Of a stretch of DNA of 64,000 nt, positions 54,608 through 63,272 are shown piece by piece; within the stretch, counting starts at the first letter, position 1; each line of letters opens with the position of its first letter. The notes beneath the pieces were generated by a model, which was not told the origin of the DNA, ran no database searches, and saw only the letters and a list, made by a program, of their open reading frames with translations. The stretch is from Maricaulis maris (lineage in GTDB: Bacteria; Pseudomonadota; Alphaproteobacteria; Caulobacterales; Maricaulaceae). Made by a program: the position numbers and the translations under genes. The stretch spans positions 310,001 through 374,000 of the forward strand of contig NZ_RBIM01000004.1 of NCBI RefSeq assembly GCF_003634045.1, in the 5' to 3' direction.

Positions 54608-55300
54608 ATGCGTGAAATAGTCTTCGATACCGAGACCACGGGCCTTGACCCCAATAATGGCGACCGGATCACCGAACTTGGCTGTGTCGAGATCATCGAC
54701 TACATCCCGACCGGCAAGACCTTCCACGCCTATGTGAACCCCCAGCGTTCCGTTCCCAAGGAAGTGGTCGACATCACTGGCCTGACGACCGAATTTCTCG
54801 CCGACAAACCCTTGTTTGACGAAGTCGGGCCGGAGTTTGTTGCCTTTGTCGGCGATGCGACCCTGGTCGCCCACAATGCGCCCTTCGATCGCGGTTTCAT
54901 CAATATGGAACTGGCCCGCCTGGGCATGGACATCTATCCGGACAATCGCTTCAAGGACACGGCCCGGATCGCGCGGGCGAAATTTCCCGGCTCTTATGTG
55001 TCGCTGGACGCGCTCTGCAAACGCTTCGACATCTCGCTCGACACCCGTGACAAGCACGGCGCTCTGATCGACTCCTTCCTGTTGGCGGAAGTCTATCTCG
55101 AACTGATGGGCGGCCGTACGCGGGCGCTTGACCTGTCGGGACAAGGGGCTGGCGGTGACGGCAAGGTGATGTTTCCGGCTCGACCGGCGCGAGCTGCGGC
55201 ACTGGCTTCCCGCCAGACAGAATCAGAGCGCGCCGCCCATGCCGCCTTTATCGACGAAATGGGCGAAAACGCGCTCTGGAAAAAACTGACGCTTCAGTAG
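54608..55300 (+). CDS. dnaQ: DNA polymerase III subunit epsilon (proofreading exonuclease)
   Basis: A 230-residue DEDDh 3'-5' exonuclease. Exo I FDTETTGLDP holds D7 and E9, Exo II is LVAHNAPFDRGF and Exo III DKHGALIDSFLLAEVY, with a C-terminal tail for the alpha subunit. It removes mismatches during replication. It lies in the typical alphaproteobacterial coaE-dnaQ-secB order, with secB convergent at 6 bases. Confidence 0.95.
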   Translation: MREIVFDTETTGLDPNNGDRITELGCVEIIDYIPTGKTFHAYVNPQRSVPKEVVDITGLTTEFLADKPLFDEVGPEFVAFVGDATLVAHNAPFDRGFINMELARLGMDIYPDNRFKDTARIARAKFPGSYVSLDALCKRFDISLDTRDKHGALIDSFLLAEVYLELMGGRTRALDLSGQGAGGDGKVMFPARPARAAALASRQTESERAAHAAFIDEMGENALWKKLTLQ

Positions 55301-55306
55301 GTTCAG

Positions 55307-55825
55307 TTAGTTGGCAGCGGCCGGATCGCCATTGCCATTGCTGTCCGGGCCCGGAACGGCGGCAGCGCGCTTGGCCAGCTGGGCGCGGTAGAGGCCGGCG
55401 AAATCGACCGGATCCAGCATCAGCGGCGGGAAATTACCGTCGCGCGTGACATCACCCAGGACGCGGCGCGCGAAGGGGAAGATCAGGCGCGGGCACTCGA
55501 TCAGCAGGAAAGGTTCGCGCTCGCTATCGCCAACATTGGCCATCTGGAAGAGACCGGCATAGGAGAGCTCGGCGATGAAGACGACCGTGTCTTCGCGTGT
55601 CGCCTTGGCGTTGATCGTCAGTACGACTTCATAAGTGTCGTCGCCGGCGGTACGGGCCTGGACGTCAATGCCCAGATCAATTGCCGGGGTCTGTTGACCG
55701 GGACGCAGCGTGTCCGGCGCGCCGGGGTTCTCGAAGGACAGGTCCTTCACGTATTGGGCGAGAACGCGCAGCTGGGGCGCTTGGGCCGCAGCGTTGTCGG
55801 CGGGCGTGGTGGGTGCGTCGGTCAT
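55307..55825 (-). CDS. secB: Protein-export chaperone SecB
   Basis: A 172-residue chaperone that keeps preproteins unfolded for SecA. Motifs: QYVKDLSFENPGAP, VVLTINAKA, VFIAELSYAGLFQM, LIECPRLIFPFARRVLGDVTRDGNFPPLMLDPVDFAGLY. GGGGAG stands 4 bases before the ATG at 55825. The long frame extending to 56554 runs through the 55826-56038 spacer and antisense to the next gene, so it is not used. Confidence 0.95.
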   Translation of the reverse strand: MTDAPTTPADNAAAQAPQLRVLAQYVKDLSFENPGAPDTLRPGQQTPAIDLGIDVQARTAGDDTYEVVLTINAKATREDTVVFIAELSYAGLFQMANVGDSEREPFLLIECPRLIFPFARRVLGDVTRDGNFPPLMLDPVDFAGLYRAQLAKRAAAVPGPDSNGNGDPAAAN

Positions 55826-56038
55826 GGAACTCCCCGAATGGGTCTGTAAACGGCTGGCCATATCGGCCGGGTCTGGTGAGAGCGCGCCCGTTAGCATGCG
55901 GGCCGGGCTGCGGCAAGCTGGCAAGACCACAGCACGGAGGCTGACGAAAGTCCAAATTGAGCCTATATCTTGAACAAGAACCGGTCGGCGACCCCGAGGG
56001 TCACGATCATTCAGCTTCGAAAAGGTATAATTGTCCGC

Positions 56039-56659
56039 ATGGATATCTGGACTCTTATTGGCGCGGTCGCCGCAATCTTCTTTGCCTATCGCCTGTATAC
56101 GGTGCTCGGGCGGCGGGAGGGCCATATGGAGGCGCCTGCATCCCAAGGCAAAGCGGCGAACCCGTCGGACGCGGCCAGGACCACCAGTTTGCGCCCGGCT
56201 TTCGAGGGTCCGGCTGCGGCTGGCCTGGAAGCCATTGCGGCGGTCGACACCCGGTTTGACCCGGACGCTTTCCTCGACGGCGCGCGAAATGCCTACACGA
56301 TGATTGTCCAGGCTTTTGCGGCCGGTGACAGCAAGGCGCTTGAACCCCTGCTCGCAACCAGCGTGCTGGATCGCTACACCGCTGCTATCGACCAACGAGC
56401 CGATCGCGGTGAAACGGTGAAAACCGAGATCGAGCGCATCAAGGCGGCCGACATTACCGAAGCCGGTCATGCTGATCATGTTGCCCGCATCAAGGTTCGT
56501 TTCGTGGCCGAGATCGCCACTGAAACCCGCGATCATGAGGGCGTGGTGGTGCAAGGTGATCTGAGCCGGTTGTCGACAGTGACTGAGGACTGGATGTTCG
56601 AGCGTCGCACCGACACCGGCAATCCGAACTGGGTATTGACCCGTGTCGCGGCGGTTTGA
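56039..56659 (+). CDS. Tim44/TimA-like membrane-anchored protein
   Basis: A 206-residue protein with an N-terminal membrane helix (MDIWTLIGAVAAIFFAYRLYTVLG) and a Tim44-like domain (FDPDAFLDGARNAYTMIVQAFAAGD, VRFVAEIATETRD, TVTEDWMFERRTD). In mitochondria Tim44 anchors the import motor; bacterial TimA may adapt protein secretion or membrane insertion. Position beside secB is the usual alphaproteobacterial one. The ATG at 56039 starts the helix; an earlier frame has no support. Overlaps mltA by 17 bases. Confidence 0.88.
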   Translation: MDIWTLIGAVAAIFFAYRLYTVLGRREGHMEAPASQGKAANPSDAARTTSLRPAFEGPAAAGLEAIAAVDTRFDPDAFLDGARNAYTMIVQAFAAGDSKALEPLLATSVLDRYTAAIDQRADRGETVKTEIERIKAADITEAGHADHVARIKVRFVAEIATETRDHEGVVVQGDLSRLSTVTEDWMFERRTDTGNPNWVLTRVAAV

Positions 56660-57893
56660 TTGCCCGGTTCTGATCGGTGCTGCGCTGTTGCTGGCGTCCT
56701 GTCAGCCTGGCCCGCCGCAACCCGAGCCCCAGCCGGAACCGGAGACCCCGGTCGTTGAGCGGCCGGAAACACTCGATTTCCAACCCGTTCTCTGGGACGG
56801 GCTGGCCGGGTGGACCGCGCGCGATCTCGAGCCGGCCTTGCAGGCTTTTCGTCGCAGTTGTGACCGTTTGGGCCGCCGCGCCGACGGGGATTGGCTCAAT
56901 CCGCAAGCGCCCTGGGCCGGTCGGGTCGAAGACTGGCGCGGAGCGTGTGCTGCCGCCGCGATGACCCAACCGGGTGCCGCGTCGGCGCGAGCCAGCCTGG
57001 AAGCCGTCTTCACGCCTGTTCGGCTTCTGTCCCGCGATGCCGAGACCGGCGACGTCCGCGAACAGGGGCTCCTGACCGGCTATTATGAACCCTATGTTGA
57101 TGTACGGCGCAGCCGGCAGGGCGCGTTCACCCAGCCCTTGCGGCGCCGTCCCGATGATCTGGTGACAGTCGATCTCGGCCGGTTTGACGAAAGCCTCGCC
57201 GGACGCCGAATTGTCGGTGAAGTCGAGGATGGCGAACTCGTTCTCTACAAGGACCGGGCCGAGATCGAGACCAGCGATGCCGGTGAGGTGTTTGCCTGGG
57301 GTCGGCCGGTCGATGTTTTCTTTCTGCAGATCCAGGGTTCGGGCCGTTTGGTCTTCGCCGACGGTCATGAGGAGCGCGCGGCCTTTGCCGCCCATAACGG
57401 CCTGCCCTACCGTTCGATCGGACGCGAACTGGTGCAGCGCGGCGAGCTTGAGGCGCATGCCGCCTCGAAACAGGGCATTGAAGCTTGGCTCAGCGCCCGC
57501 GGTCCGGAAGCGACTGCCGAATTGTTCGGCGTCAATCCGCGCTATGTCTTCTTTGCCAGCGAGCGACTGGACGACCCGTCACTGGGCCCGCGCGGTGCCT
57601 CCGGTGTCGCCTTGACGCCGATGGCCTCGATCGCGGTCGATACGCGGGTCATGGCGCATGGTGTCCCGGTGTGGCTGAGCGCCGACTTGCCGGAATTGGA
57701 AAACTGGACCGGCCTTGTCATTTCCCAGGATTCCGGCGGTGCCATCAACGGCCCGTTGCGCGGCGATTTTTTCTGGGGCTGGGGAGAGACGGCCGAGCGC
57801 CGCGCCGGCACGACGCGGGCCCAGGCCGGTTGGGTTGTGTTGCTGCCCCACACCGTGGTGGCGCGCCTCTTCGCCGATACCGAACCGGCCTGA
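56643..57893 (+). CDS. mltA: Membrane-bound lytic murein transglycosylase A
   Basis: A 416-residue lipoprotein (LLLASC, Cys20) that cuts peptidoglycan to 1,6-anhydromuropeptides. MltA blocks are LTGYYEPYVDVRRS, VDVFFLQIQGSGRL and the late catalytic Asp region ISQDSGGAINGPLRGDFFWGWG, the 3D domain. GTG start at 56643 inside timA. A Pro/Glu-rich linker follows the lipid Cys. Confidence 0.93.
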   Translation: MSRRFDCPVLIGAALLLASCQPGPPQPEPQPEPETPVVERPETLDFQPVLWDGLAGWTARDLEPALQAFRRSCDRLGRRADGDWLNPQAPWAGRVEDWRGACAAAAMTQPGAASARASLEAVFTPVRLLSRDAETGDVREQGLLTGYYEPYVDVRRSRQGAFTQPLRRRPDDLVTVDLGRFDESLAGRRIVGEVEDGELVLYKDRAEIETSDAGEVFAWGRPVDVFFLQIQGSGRLVFADGHEERAAFAAHNGLPYRSIGRELVQRGELEAHAASKQGIEAWLSARGPEATAELFGVNPRYVFFASERLDDPSLGPRGASGVALTPMASIAVDTRVMAHGVPVWLSADLPELENWTGLVISQDSGGAINGPLRGDFFWGWGETAERRAGTTRAQAGWVVLLPHTVVARLFADTEPA

Positions 57894-57896
57894 TTG

Positions 57897-58481
57897 ATGG
57901 CCCGCAAACGGACCATGCGGCCGGACGAGCGGGCTCTTTGGGCGCGTGTTGCCAAGTCGGTGACCCCGATCGCCGAGGACCGGCTCCGCAAACTCGAAAC
58001 CCCCGAGGAGACTCCGTCCGACGCCAATCGCAAGATGGACACGGCGGCGCGGGCCTATGATACCGGTCTGCGTCTTCCTCCGGCCCGACGCGAACCCGCC
58101 ACCTACGACCCACCGACCCCTCATGACCGATCCGGTGAAAAACGGGTCCGGCGCGGCCGCGTCGAGATTGACGGCCGGATCGACCTGCACGGCCTGACCC
58201 AGGACCAGGCGCTGCGTTCGTTGCGCCACTTCCTGCAAATGGCTTTCGCCAGCGGTTATCGCACGGTGTTGGTCATCACCGGCAAGGGGTTCAAGTCCCG
58301 TGACCGCGATACGGCGCCCTGGGAACAGGTTGAAGAACCCGGCGTTCTGCGTCGTAAGCTACCGGAATGGCTGGGCCTTCCGGAGTTTAGTCAGTATGTA
58401 TCAGGGTTCGCGAAATCGCACGCCCGCCACGGCGGCAGCGGGGCTTTCTATGTCACGCTGAGGACTCGAAGCCGTAACTGA
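57897..58481 (+). CDS. Smr-domain protein
   Basis: A 194-residue protein with a basic N-terminus and a C-terminal Smr domain: IDLHGLTQDQALRSLRHFL, VLVITGKGFKSRD, then an ending FYVTLRTRSR. Smr domains act as endonucleases on nicked or collided-ribosome substrates. The ATG at 57897 lies 3 bases after the mltA stop. The mltA-smr pair next to secB and hslVU is standard in this group. Confidence 0.93.
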   Translation: MARKRTMRPDERALWARVAKSVTPIAEDRLRKLETPEETPSDANRKMDTAARAYDTGLRLPPARREPATYDPPTPHDRSGEKRVRRGRVEIDGRIDLHGLTQDQALRSLRHFLQMAFASGYRTVLVITGKGFKSRDRDTAPWEQVEEPGVLRRKLPEWLGLPEFSQYVSGFAKSHARHGGSGAFYVTLRTRSRN

Positions 58482-58490
58482 CGGCACTGG

Positions 58491-59798
58491 TTACAGGATG
58501 AATTTCGACAGGTCGGCATTCTTGGCCAGTTCACCGACATGTTCGGCGACATAGTCGGCATCGATGGTGATCGCCTGACCGGATTTGTCCGACGCGGTGA
58601 AGGAAATCTCCTCCACAAGCTTCTCCATCACCGTCTGCAGACGACGGGCACCGATATTCTCGACGCTGGCATTGACGTCGGCAGCCAGCTTGGCCAGCGC
58701 ATCAATGGCGTCGTCGGTGAAGTCCAGCGTCACGCCTTCCGTCCCCATAAGGGCGATATATTGCTTGATCAGGCTGGCTTCAGGTTCGACCAGGATACGC
58801 TTGAGATCGGCTTCGCTGAGCGCTGACAATTCGACCCGGATCGGCAGGCGGCCCTGCAATTCCGGCAACATGTCCGACGGTTTGGCGACATGGAAGGCGC
58901 CGGATGCGATGAACAGGATATGGTCGGTCTTGATGGCGCCATGCTTGGTCGCCACGGTCGTACCTTCGATCAGCGGCAAGAGGTCGCGCTGAACGCCTTC
59001 GCGCGAGACATCGCCGCCGCGGGCATCCGAGCGGGCCGCGATCTTGTCGACTTCGTCGAGGAAGACAATGCCGTCATTCTCCGCCAGCTTGATCGCTTCG
59101 GCGGTGATCTGGCCGTCATCAAGCAATTTGTCCGCCTCCTCATTGATCAGCGGCTCGTAGGCGTCTTTCACCTTCAGGCGCACGGTCTTGGTCTTCTGGC
59201 CGAAGCCCTTGCCCAGGATATCACCAAGATTGATGACGCCGGCCCCGCCCGAGGGCATGCCGGGAATGTCCAGCATCTGCATGCCGGCCCCGCTATCGGC
59301 CAGCTGGATCTCGACATCCTTGTCGTCCAGCTCGCCGGCGAGCAGGCGTTTGCGGAAGCTTTCGCGCGTGCTTTCGCTGGCGCCGGGGCCAACCAGCGCG
59401 TCCACCACCCGGTTCTCGGCAGCGGCATGGGCCTTCGCCTTGACGTCTTCACGCTTTTTCTCGCGCACAATGCTGATGGCGATTTCCACCAGGTCGCGGG
59501 CGATCTGGTCGACATCACGACCGACATAACCGACTTCGGTAAATTTGGTCGCCTCGACCTTGATGAAAGGCGCGCCGGCGAGCTTGGCCAGGCGGCGCGA
59601 GATCTCGGTCTTGCCGACGCCGGTCGGCCCGATCATCAGGATGTTTTTCGGCGTGATCTCCTCGGCCAGGTCCTCGTCCAGCTGACGGCGGCGCCAGCGA
59701 TTGCGCAGGGCGATGGCGACCGCCTTCTTCGCATCGGCCTGGCCAACGATGAATCGGTCGAGCTCGGAAACTATTTCGCGGGGAGAAAAATCGGTCAT
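58491..59798 (-). CDS. hslU: ATP-dependent protease ATPase subunit HslU
   Basis: A 435-residue AAA+ unfoldase that feeds HslV. Start [20 protein letters not shown]; Walker A GPTGVGKT at 57-64; pore loop region [17 protein letters not shown]-domain; Walker [14 protein letters not shown]-terminal [21 protein letters not shown] and the HslV-contact tail SKFIL. The ATG at 59798 fits family length. hslV is not adjacent: four elements lie between, see the 59.8-62.6 kb entries. Confidence 0.97.
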   Translation of the reverse strand: MTDFSPREIVSELDRFIVGQADAKKAVAIALRNRWRRRQLDEDLAEEITPKNILMIGPTGVGKTEISRRLAKLAGAPFIKVEATKFTEVGYVGRDVDQIARDLVEIAISIVREKKREDVKAKAHAAAENRVVDALVGPGASESTRESFRKRLLAGELDDKDVEIQLADSGAGMQMLDIPGMPSGGAGVINLGDILGKGFGQKTKTVRLKVKDAYEPLINEEADKLLDDGQITAEAIKLAENDGIVFLDEVDKIAARSDARGGDVSREGVQRDLLPLIEGTTVATKHGAIKTDHILFIASGAFHVAKPSDMLPELQGRLPIRVELSALSEADLKRILVEPEASLIKQYIALMGTEGVTLDFTDDAIDALAKLAADVNASVENIGARRLQTVMEKLVEEISFTASDKSGQAITIDADYVAEHVGELAKNADLSKFIL

Positions 59799-59878
59799 TA
59801 TTGTCTTTGCATTGCTTGCGCGGTCCCTTGATGTAATCAGGGGCGGTGACCAAAACCAGTCCTGAAAGGCACAATCTG

Positions 59879-60298
59879 ATGACACGCCCGCGTTTCCACT
59901 TTGCCTTCCCGGTTGATGACCTCGCTGCAGCCCGTCGTTTTTATGGCGAGCTTCTGGGGTGTCGCGAGGGGCGGTCCTCGGCGAACTGGGTCGATTTCGA
60001 CCTGTTCGACCATCAGATCGTCGCCCATCTGGCTCCCGCCGAGTGCACACCGGCCGCAACGGGTGATGTCGACAATCACGCCGTCCCCGTTCGCCATTTC
60101 GGCCTGTTGCTGGACTGGTCCGATTGGGAGGGCCTGGCCGAACGGTTCAAGACCGCCGGGTGGGACTTCATCATTGAACCCTATGTCCGGTTCGAGGGTC
60201 AACGCGGCGAGCAGGGTACTTTCTTTGTCCGTGACCCCGCCGGCAACGCCCTGGAATTCAAGACTTTCCGGGATGAAAGCCAGATATTCGCGTCCTGA
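59879..60298 (+). CDS. VOC (glyoxalase/dioxygenase) family protein
   Basis: A 139-residue vicinal-oxygen-chelate fold protein: [52 protein letters not shown] and the last strand [18 protein letters not shown] with the metal-side Glu. Conserved His and Glu in these strands suggest a metal-dependent enzyme, reaction unknown. The ATG at 59879 is divergent from hslU with an 80-bp gap. A decayed relative of its 3' half lies at 61679-61874. Confidence 0.85.
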   Translation: MTRPRFHFAFPVDDLAAARRFYGELLGCREGRSSANWVDFDLFDHQIVAHLAPAECTPAATGDVDNHAVPVRHFGLLLDWSDWEGLAERFKTAGWDFIIEPYVRFEGQRGEQGTFFVRDPAGNALEFKTFRDESQIFAS

Positions 60299-60407
60299 CC
60301 GGCCGGCATTGATACCGCCTGATCTGGTCAAGCGCGACGCAAGTCTCTAATATCCGGCGACCATTGGGGAATGGGTTGACACGGTTTGTCCATGATTGGA
60401 GACAACT

Positions 60408-61664
60408 GTGAAATTAAGCATGTCCCTTCCGCCTTTCATTCGTATTTGCGCCGCTACCCTGTTCGCTGCTGTGACGGTGGTGAGCGGTCTGGTTTCCGGC
60501 GCCGCAACTGCCCAGTCTGCAGAGCTTCGGGCGTTGTTTTCACAGCCGGTCCGGCTTGAACGCCCCGACACGCCCGACGCCATCCCGATGGAAGTCCGCG
60601 GCGGGAAGCTCTTCGTCCCAGCCGCCGCGAACGGGATCGAACAGGAATTCATCTTCGACACCGGCTCGCCGACCATCCTGTCGCGGCAATTGGCTGACCA
60701 GCTGGGTCTTGAACCGCTCGGTCAGAACACCGGTTTTGATGCCAATGGCAATCCTGTGACAATGGATATCGTGCAACTGGACCAGCTGGTGATTGGCCAT
60801 ACGGTGTTTCGTGACGTCCCGGTCCTGGTGTTCGACTTTAGCAGCCTAGCGACGGGCGGCTGCCTGATCGGGGGCGGTGTGATCGGTTCGGAAATTCTTC
60901 CCGGCAGTGTCTGGCGCATTGATGCACAAAGTGAGACGCTGACCATTGCCGCGACGACGGATGCCCTGGCCGACCATGATCCGGACCTGAGCGGGCGGCT
61001 GCATGATTTCGGGTATCCGCACGCGCCGATCATCGACTACCAGCTCGGTGAAATCAGTGATCGCGCCTTGTTTGACACTGGCAGCGCCGATGCGATCACC
61101 CTGTTCGCCCGGGTCGCCGAGAGCGCGTCGGCCCGGGCGCGCATGGTCCCGGGGTCGCTGCAGCGCGGCGAAGGCCAGGAAGGCGAGTCTGCCGGCGGAC
61201 GCGGGCCGACCGGACCGCTGGCCCGTTTTTCATTGCGTGAATTTGAACTGTCCGGCCAAGCCCTGCCGACCGCTCCCGCGACCATCCGTGCCGTACCGCC
61301 CACCCTGCTGGGTGCCGGCTGGCTGTCCAGCCATGTAATCACGCTGGATTATGCCGGCGCGAACATCTTCTTCGAAGCGCGTCCCGAGCCGGCCGAACCG
61401 CGGGTCGATGCCGGATACGCCATTGCCTGGGTCGATGATCATGCCGAGGTGGTGCAATTGTTCGAGGGGTCGGCGGCGGCGCAGGCAGGCCTGCGTCTTG
61501 GCGACCATGTGGTCCGGCTCAATGACCGCTCGATGCAGGCCGACGGCGCAGCGGTCTGCAATACTGTCCGCTGGCTATTCGCCGATTTCAACGCAGGCGA
61601 CGCCGCAGACATTGAAGTCACGCGCGCGTCGGGGCCTGTCGTGATCCACGTGCCGCCGCATTAA
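60408..61664 (+). CDS. Exported two-lobed aspartic protease with C-terminal PDZ domain
   Basis: A 418-residue protein with a signal peptide (ICAATLFAAVTVVSGLVSGAATAQ). Two aspartic protease motifs are present: FIFDTGSPTI (Asp84) and ALFDTGSADA (Asp223), one per lobe, as in a pseudo-symmetric pepsin-like or duplicated retropepsin-like fold. A PDZ-type domain follows from about residue 325 (VVQLFEGSAAAQAGLRLGDHVVRLNDRSM). It should cleave or bind proteins in the periplasm. GGAG lies 6 bases before the GTG at 60408. Substrate unknown. Confidence 0.82.
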   Translation: MKLSMSLPPFIRICAATLFAAVTVVSGLVSGAATAQSAELRALFSQPVRLERPDTPDAIPMEVRGGKLFVPAAANGIEQEFIFDTGSPTILSRQLADQLGLEPLGQNTGFDANGNPVTMDIVQLDQLVIGHTVFRDVPVLVFDFSSLATGGCLIGGGVIGSEILPGSVWRIDAQSETLTIAATTDALADHDPDLSGRLHDFGYPHAPIIDYQLGEISDRALFDTGSADAITLFARVAESASARARMVPGSLQRGEGQEGESAGGRGPTGPLARFSLREFELSGQALPTAPATIRAVPPTLLGAGWLSSHVITLDYAGANIFFEARPEPAEPRVDAGYAIAWVDDHAEVVQLFEGSAAAQAGLRLGDHVVRLNDRSMQADGAAVCNTVRWLFADFNAGDAADIEVTRASGPVVIHVPPH

Positions 61665-61678
61665 CTGCCCGGCCTTTT

Positions 61679-61874
61679 CCTTGCCGCCAGGTCCGACCGC
61701 GACCACACCGTCTTACGGTTCCAGCACGTGGCCGCCAGCCTGGACTTCATCATCGAGCCCAATGCCCGTGTTTGAGGAACAGAGCCCGGCGAACAAGGCA
61801 TGGTCTTCATCCGAGACCCTGCCGGCAATGCCTTGGAATTCATGATGTTTCGGGATGAAGCGCAGGTTTGCGGG
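61679..61874 (+). pseudogene. Decayed VOC-family fragment, remnant copy
   Basis: In one plus-strand frame the DNA reads RFQHVAASLDFIIEPNARV, an in-frame TGA at 61773-61775, then [22 protein letters not shown]. This matches the 3' half of the VOC gene at 59879-60298 ([10 protein letters not shown], then [20 protein letters not shown]). The N-terminal half and start codon are missing. It overlaps nothing intact except the edge of the next minus-strand gene. A broken duplicate or a former tandem gene is the best explanation. Confidence 0.75.
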
Positions 61875-62471
61875 TTAATCGTGCGGTCTGACGGTGGTGG
61901 TGGCCCGCAAGGCATCAAGGGTCGCGACGGGTTCGGTGTCGCAGCTGGTGCTGCGGACCAGGAGCGAAATTACGACTTCATTGTTGAAACGGGTGTCGGA
62001 CAGAAAGTATTGCTCGATCCAGACTGGCCCGAGCGGATCAAACCCCCGGTCGCGAAGCCAGTTGAGGTCGTGTTCCTCGGCTATGATTTCCGCATCGACG
62101 TCGAAGCAGCGCAGCGGCTTGTGCCGAAATCCGTCCATCGGCCAGCTCGACGCTTCGAACCGGGTGTAATTGGCGGCACCGGACCCGTCCGCAACCCGCT
62201 CGGCATGGACCATGACGGCCTGATCCGCAGCAATGAAAGCGGCCAGCGAGATGTCAAACGGCACGTCGTTGAAAACAGCGGAGCGGTTGGTTATCGCGGT
62301 GGCATTGAGGGTGGTATCGGCCTCAATGATCAGCGGTAAGTTATGCCGTGTCTCGAATCCGCCACCGGCATGCGGTGCCAGGAAGGCATGGTCGGACTGG
62401 GCCACTGTACCCGCAGGAAAACAAAGGCCGGCGGCGAACACACAAGCATGCCAGATTGAATTTTTACCCAT
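61875..62471 (-). CDS. Secreted protein of unknown function
   Basis: A 198-residue protein with a signal peptide (MGKNSIWHACVFAAGLCFPAGTVAQ). The mature chain starts SDHAFLAPHAGGGFE and contains NLPLIIEADTTLNATAITNRSAVFNDVPFDISLAAFIAADQAVMVHAERV, and ends with a Cys-bearing segment VRSTSCDTEPV. No family was recognised. AAAGGAGG with a 5-base spacer stands before the ATG, which is strong evidence of translation. It lies between the VOC remnant and hslV. Confidence 0.75.
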   Translation of the reverse strand: MGKNSIWHACVFAAGLCFPAGTVAQSDHAFLAPHAGGGFETRHNLPLIIEADTTLNATAITNRSAVFNDVPFDISLAAFIAADQAVMVHAERVADGSGAANYTRFEASSWPMDGFRHKPLRCFDVDAEIIAEEHDLNWLRDRGFDPLGPVWIEQYFLSDTRFNNEVVISLLVRSTSCDTEPVATLDALRATTTVRPHD

Positions 62472-62617
62472 CGCGGCCTCCTTTGCAGCGCGTCTCTGAC
62501 CACAGATGCAGCGGCAATGGGATTTGGATGCAATCTGTTCGCATCGGGGCAGTCGCCAAGGCGGCCCGCCTTGTCCGGGCTGACTGGCGCGATGGTCAGG
62601 CGGTGGGCGTGGCGATG

Positions 62618-63187
62618 TCAGTCGCCCAGTGTTTCCACCGTCAGCGTCTCATTGGTGTAGACGCAGATCCGCGCCGCGATCGCCATGGCCTTGCGGGCGA
62701 TGACTTCCGGATCGGCTTCGTATTCATAGATGGCGCGGGCGGCCGAGAGGGCGAAATTGCCGCCGGAGCCGACGGCCACGACACCATCTTCCGGTTCCAG
62801 CACATCACCGGCACCGGTCAGCAGGAAGGTCTCAGTCTTGTCGCCGACGATCAGCATCGCTTCCAGGCGTCGCAGATAGCGGTCGGTACGCCAATCCTTG
62901 GCCAGTTCGACACAGGCCCGGGCGAGTTGTTTGGGATATTGCTCGAGCTTGGCCTCCAGGCGTTCAAACAGGGCGAAGGCGTCGGCGGTGGCGCCGGCAA
63001 AGCCGGCAATCACGTCACCGCCGGCCAGGCGCCGGACCTTTTTGGCATTGCCCTTCATCACGGTCGGGCCGATCGAGACCTGGCCGTCGCCGGCGACCAC
63101 CAGGCGGCCGTCCTTGCGCACGGCGATGATCGTGGTGCCGCGCCAGGCGCTGGCATCGGCATAGTCGGGCGAGGAAGCGTGCGTCAT
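62618..63187 (-). CDS. hslV: ATP-dependent protease subunit HslV
   Basis: A 189-residue proteasome-like threonine protease. The nucleophile Thr follows a short propeptide (WRG then [10 protein letters not shown]), then [42 protein letters not shown] and the C-terminal [16 protein letters not shown] lies before the ATG at 63187. It works with HslU, encoded 2.8 kb away on the same strand rather than next to it. The 17-residue leader before Thr must be processed. Confidence 0.96.
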   Translation of the reverse strand: MTHASSPDYADASAWRGTTIIAVRKDGRLVVAGDGQVSIGPTVMKGNAKKVRRLAGGDVIAGFAGATADAFALFERLEAKLEQYPKQLARACVELAKDWRTDRYLRRLEAMLIVGDKTETFLLTGAGDVLEPEDGVVAVGSGGNFALSAARAIYEYEADPEVIARKAMAIAARICVYTNETLTVETLGD

Positions 63188-63272
63188 GGACCGGTCTCCG
63201 GATGAAGTCGTGCACACGATGTGGCCGACCCGGAGAGGCGGATCAAGGGTTCAAGCTGAGTTGCGGGCCGGA

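Noticed and set aside
55826-56554. N-terminal extension of the secB frame to about 415 residues
   Set aside because: SecB itself starts at 55825 with GGGGAG; the extension crosses the spacer and lies antisense to the Tim44-like gene.
61800-62339. 179-residue plus-strand frame starting MVFIRDPAGN
   Set aside because: Its first 25 residues are the VOC remnant; the rest is antisense to the secreted minus-strand gene that has its own signal peptide and ribosome site.
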